Source: Mytilus galloprovincialis (Eukaryota; Mollusca; Bivalvia; Mytilida; Mytilidae). Taken from it: a DNA stretch of 64,000 nucleotides. Under the pieces are notes generated by a model. The model worked only from the letters and a program-made list of their open reading frames with translations. It had not been told where the DNA came from and made no database searches. The DNA lies in the NCBI RefSeq assembly GCF_965363235.1, contig NC_134851.1, forward strand, positions 23,485,847 through 23,549,846. Reading direction: 5' to 3'. Position 1 is the first letter of the stretch; every line of letters starts with the position of its first letter. Below, in pieces: positions 60,475 to 64,000 of this stretch. The position numbers and the translations under genes are program-made.

Positions 60475-61047
60475 TTATTAAATAGTGTCGAACAATACTG
60501 AAATGACTATGTACATAACTCATAACTTTTATCGGAATATATATGATTTAACTGAACTGTGTAACATCATATAAGTCTTTGGAAGATGATACAACATTTA
60601 ACGTGTGCCTATACACTTCGTTAGTGATGTTTTTGACAAACAGCTGTAAAGTGTGTAAATAAAAATGTAAAAGTGTAATATTTATCGGTTTTTGAGTTAC
60701 GCTTAATTTATAGATAATTGATATAGCAGAACACAGAAGGTTAGTTTATCAATGAACCCAATGCAATTATGATGAGAAACAAATGTTTACAAATATATCT
60801 TTATTTAAGTTGAGAAATAAAGCTATCAAAGATAATTTTTGATATTTTGTTCACGCTAAGTAGTCAGAATTAATGAATTATAATTAAATGCAACGGTTAT
60901 TATCGGCAAAAGCAATAGTGCATTGCTAATATGTATCTTATTTCTGTCAAAATAGATATTAAATTTGAAAAATATCTTTACCGAAAGCTAAAAGGGTTGA
61001 TTAATTATGTCAATTTCATGTTAAAGTTACCTACAATACCTACATAA

Positions 61048-62830
61048 TTGAGTTCATACAGGCTTGATAAAGAATCAATATTACATAAAGAAATGAATTA
61101 CACACTTCCTTCTGGCGATTTCCTCCGATCTGTAAGCATGTCTTACAAACACTTTAAGAGATCGAAAAAAACAAAAAAGGCTATCATGAAAAAGGTCTTC
61201 TATCAGAAAAATAGAAAGATAAAGATTCGCTCTCTCAAGATGAAAAAATCAATTGAAAAAGCACGTGAATATGTTAAAATATTCACCACGGAAAAAAATA
61301 AAAGACGATGAGATTTTGTTACTCGGTACAGGATTAAAATATATACCGTCTCCCTCAACGAAATTTGCAAAATCTAGTATTGCATCAGATTTCAATGAAT
61401 TTGCAAGAAAACTAAGATGTAAATATCTTTTTGGCAAGGATGATATTTTTCATCCCTTTTTAACAAAATCCGGATATGAACCGGAACTTGCAAACAATGC
61501 CATTGAGACATATATATTCAAAACTAAGATTGAGATAGATAATATAACAATAAATAAAGCACACGAGAATCTCACTACGCTTGAAAGAAAGACAATTTCT
61601 TCCCTCAAACAAAACGAAAAAATAGTTATTCGAAAAGCAGATAAAAATAACACCACAGTGATCTGGGATAAAACAGAATATATAAATGAGGGTCTGAGGC
61701 AATAAAGTAGTGCTACTCACGTCATGGAAATTGCAAAATTAAACATAATAGAGACTAACCAGAAAATCAATACTATTATCTTTGAAATGCATAGAAAAGG
61801 GGTCATGGATGAAATCACCTTTAAATATCTTTCTTCTAAGAGAGATCTCAAACCAGGAGATTGTATCTTCTGCCTAAATTGCACAAACTTGATACTGAAC
61901 TAATAGAAAGCGTTCAACAGAATCCTACGCTGTATAAAAATGTCAGAATTCATGGAAGGCCTATTGTTTCATTATTGGGTACTGTTTTAGAGAGAATAGG
62001 GCAGTATTTGGATAAATTCATGCTTCCAGTAGTAGTAAAACAAGACACACATTTAAGAGACTCATTAGAATTTATAAATATTATTGAGAAATTGCAGGTA
62101 AAACCTGACGCCTACTTAGTCAGTTTTGACATAAAAGAAATGTACAACAATATGTACCATGTAGAAATGATTGACGCAGTCTAGCATGCTTGGCCTACGA
62201 TAATTAAATGTAAACATACGATACTATTGCCTCCGTTGCGATATATATTGGAACTTCTTAAGATAGTTCTTGAAAATAATGAATTTATTTTCAATGGTAA
62301 AAAAATAAAACTTCAACTGGAGTTCCAATGGGAAATAGTATATCACCTGAAATTACGGATCTGAGAGTTTATGAAGTCTTAAATAGTATTGTAAGGACTT
62401 TCCAACATAAACAGAAAATATCAAGCCTTTACAGGTTTAGGGACGATGGCTTTTTTTATTTACAATGAAGGTACAGATGATGAAATAGCACAATTCTTTG
62501 AACATGCTAACAGACAATATGCATTTCTTAAATTTACACACGAGAAATTACAAACTAAAATGCAGTTTTTAGATGTGTTGGTATTCAAAGGTCCAAGATT
62601 TAGAAAAACAGGAATCTTAGACCTCACGACATTCTGAAAAAAGACTGAAAATTATCAGTACTTAGAGAGATCCTCATGCCACCTATCCTCTACTTTCAGA
62701 GGCATAATTAAAGGAGAAATGCTTCGCTTTAAGAGATGTACGAACGATCCAGTAGATTTGCAAGCACAATATGCGTTATTTTCTGAGCGCCTTATTAAAA
62801 GGGGATATCCAAAAAATGAAATTTAAACTG
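61048..62830 (+). pseudogene. Penelope-like reverse transcriptase, frameshifted
   Basis: Open pieces in changing frames: 61048-61311, 61253-61705, 61861-62184, about 62330-62450, 62446-62637 and on to ~62825. The N-terminal part has GLKYIPSPSTKFA and IVIRKADKNNTTVIWDK, usual for the family. The finger and palm motifs follow (YLLPKLHK, GRPIVS, LVSFDIKEMYNN), then PMGNSISPEI, the catalytic RDD and FLDVLVF. At least five frame changes or stops, one of them in a T-run at 62448-62456. It cannot encode an active enzyme. Confidence 0.8.
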
Positions 62831-62851
62831 TTATGCAGGAAGTGACTGCAA

Positions 62852-63372
62852 AACAAGAAAAGACACATTAATGGTAAAGCCCAAATCTGTATTACAGTCA
62901 CCTCCTTTGGTATTCTCCACAGTGTTTTCAAGACAGAAATCATACGCAAAGAACAATATCTTAAAACACTGGGATAAATTAAAGGATGACGAAGAGGCAA
63001 AACTTTTATTTGATAAAAGACCTCTGTGTGCTTTCCGTAGGCATAAAAACTTGAAAGACGCAGTAACATCAGCAACTCTGAGTAATTAATATGTTGCAGA
63101 TTATGAAAATAGATTCTATACTTTGTTCGTTAAATTGATAAACAAGGTTAAGTAGATAAAGATTATAGAAAAATATTAGTCAGACAGATCATGAGGTGTC
63201 GAGCCCCTAATAAAAATTACAGTAAAAAGTGTCACTATGCAATGGCTTGGGCTCCTGACGACGGACATGACCATGGTCAATTAGTTAATTATAATTGGTC
63301 TAAATAGATGTTCGAAACACCTTATGATCTATGGAGCTGGGGTGCTTGGATAGGCTTTGACAATGATTTATT
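62852..63372 (+). repeat. right inverted terminal repeat of the Penelope-like element
   Basis: Ends 'gacaatgatttatt' at 63372, the complement of 'aataaatcattgtc' at 59401. Covers the RT ORF tail and ~280 bp of non-coding sequence with 'atcatgaggtgtcgagcccc'. Confidence 0.85.
62871..63089 (+). pseudogene. C-terminal segment of the Penelope-like RT ORF, within the right terminal repeat
   Basis: Reads VFSTVFSRQKSYAKNNIL, then WDKLKDDEEAKLLFDKRP and FRRHKNLKDAVTSATLSN before a stop. In related elements a zinc-finger-like and GIY-YIG endonuclease region follows the FRR..NL.D segment; here the ORF stops directly. Start uncertain because the upstream frame is broken. Confidence 0.65.
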
Positions 63373-63374
63373 GA

Positions 63375-63845
63375 AAAAAAAATGCGCTGACTGTATATTT
63401 CTATGTCATATACATTCACTGATCCGATATCACTTTTCCTCATGAATATTTAAATAGAAGTTGCTTAAATGACATTTAATTATCCATACTACCTCTTCAA
63501 CCTGTTCTTGTTCCCAATGCATACAACGATGCGTGGAACAACTCAACCTTGATTCTTTTGCAATTATTGAAAACACATATTTCATTTTTTAATATTTTTT
63601 GTTTGCAACCTATAAATCATTAATTTGTTATGCTTGTGGTTGATATTATAGTCCATACTAAAATGATTTCGTTCACCATCGAGTGTGGGTTTCAACAGGT
63701 AAACGTAAATTTCGTTGTGTTGAAAATTTCTCCGTGAGCATGATATGAGGCCTTTTTAAAGGGGATTTCTCCAAATATTTAAATCAAATAAATAACCTTA
63801 ACGCATTAAACAACAATTGAAAATGTCTTTTTAGATTGCAGTATA
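63375..63845. other. intergenic, no gene seen
   Basis: AT-rich sequence between the Penelope-like element and the fold-back at 63847. Nothing recognised. Confidence 0.4.
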
Positions 63846-63846
63846 A

Positions 63847-63978
63847 AGACAATAAAAGTGCATTGACTTGACATATCAAAGATATAAGGATTCGGCCCGA
63901 AACGGGGAATTAGCAGGGCACAGACTAGCATTTCCCCGTTTAAGCCTCATCAGTTAAGTCAATGCACTATTATTGTCT
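63847..63978 (-). ncRNA. fold-back with hammerhead-ribozyme-like core
   Basis: Outer arms of 23 bp ('agacaataaaagtgcattga' and 'tcaatgcactattattgtct' cores) pair with one mismatch. On the minus strand, stem I (GTGCATTGACTT with AAGTCAATGCAC) is followed by CTGATGA, then a ~15-pair stem II (GGCTTAAACGGGG with CCCCGTTTCGGGCC), then GAA, a short stem, and GTC directly before the second stem I strand. That is the order of a type I hammerhead. The base after GAA is T instead of A, which would break the closing A-U pair. The fold is certain; the ribozyme is a possibility. Confidence 0.4.
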
Positions 63979-64000
63979 ATGTATGTTGTTCTTACTTGTT

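Larger units (their letters stand above)
59401..63372 (+). mobile_element. decayed Penelope-like retroelement with inverted terminal repeats
   Basis: The element is framed by two ~0.5-kb inverted repeats (59401-59913 and about 62852-63372). Between them are an RG-rich ORF and a reverse transcriptase broken by frameshifts. The RT shows the Penelope-like order: YLLPKLHK, GRPIVS, YLVSFDIKEMYNN, TGVPMGNSISPEI, RFRDDGFF, FLDVLVF, RGYP. No GIY-YIG endonuclease is visible after the RT; the right-hand ORF ends at 63089 inside the terminal repeat. At about 4 kb it is full-length by its ends but dead by its frames. Confidence 0.8.

Overview
The window looks like nuclear DNA of a marine bivalve, most likely a mussel of the genus Mytilus. 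It is AT-rich, its genes are split by introns with GT/AG borders, and it is packed with interspersed repeats that I recognise from memory as typical of Mytilus genomes (for example the family carrying 'gacgaaacgcgcgtctggcg' and the family carrying 'attgccaatgagacaac'). No database search was possible, so the species call rests on these repeats.

Region by region. 1-3 kb: intergenic with one repeat copy. 3.08-15.25 kb (+): a twelve-exon gene whose exons join in one frame into 750 residues: an acidic, helical N-terminal region made from six small phase-2/phase-2 exons, a beta-rich ZU5-type module, a UPA-like region and a C-terminal death-fold domain that reads best as a CARD. 15.3-20.5 kb: interspersed repeats, a G-run, and a minus-strand exon-like block with 12-residue repeats broken by one stop. 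20.5-22.7 kb: palindromic minisatellite, a 640-bp inverted-terminal-repeat element and three tandem ~305-bp units, each holding a tRNA-Thr-like sequence with intact Pol III A and B boxes. 22.9-37.9 kb: a 15-kb satellite array of about 57 monomers of ~260 bp, with higher-order units of ~1,564 bp and a 5,123-bp duplication. 38.2-38.6 kb: a 39-bp degenerate minisatellite with twelve GTTAAC sites. 39-42 kb: a mariner-like MITE, two fold-backs, CRE palindromes and a long dispersed repeat. 42-48.7 kb: no gene that I can support. 48.7-50.1 kb (+): a two-exon BTB/POZ gene. 52.6-54.8 kb: a broken plus-strand gene of a multicopy invertebrate family with a DHEEADTR-type motif. 59.2-63.4 kb: a 21-bp palindromic minisatellite followed by a decayed Penelope-like retroelement framed by ~0.5-kb inverted repeats. 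63.85-63.98 kb: a fold-back with a hammerhead-ribozyme-like core.

Only two protein-coding genes look intact, the ZU5/death-fold gene and the BTB gene. Both belong to families that act as adaptors (death-fold signalling; substrate recruitment to cullin-3), and nothing in the sequence shows that they work together. Most of the rest is repeat biology, and the unusual material is concentrated at 20.5-38.6 kb and 59-64 kb.
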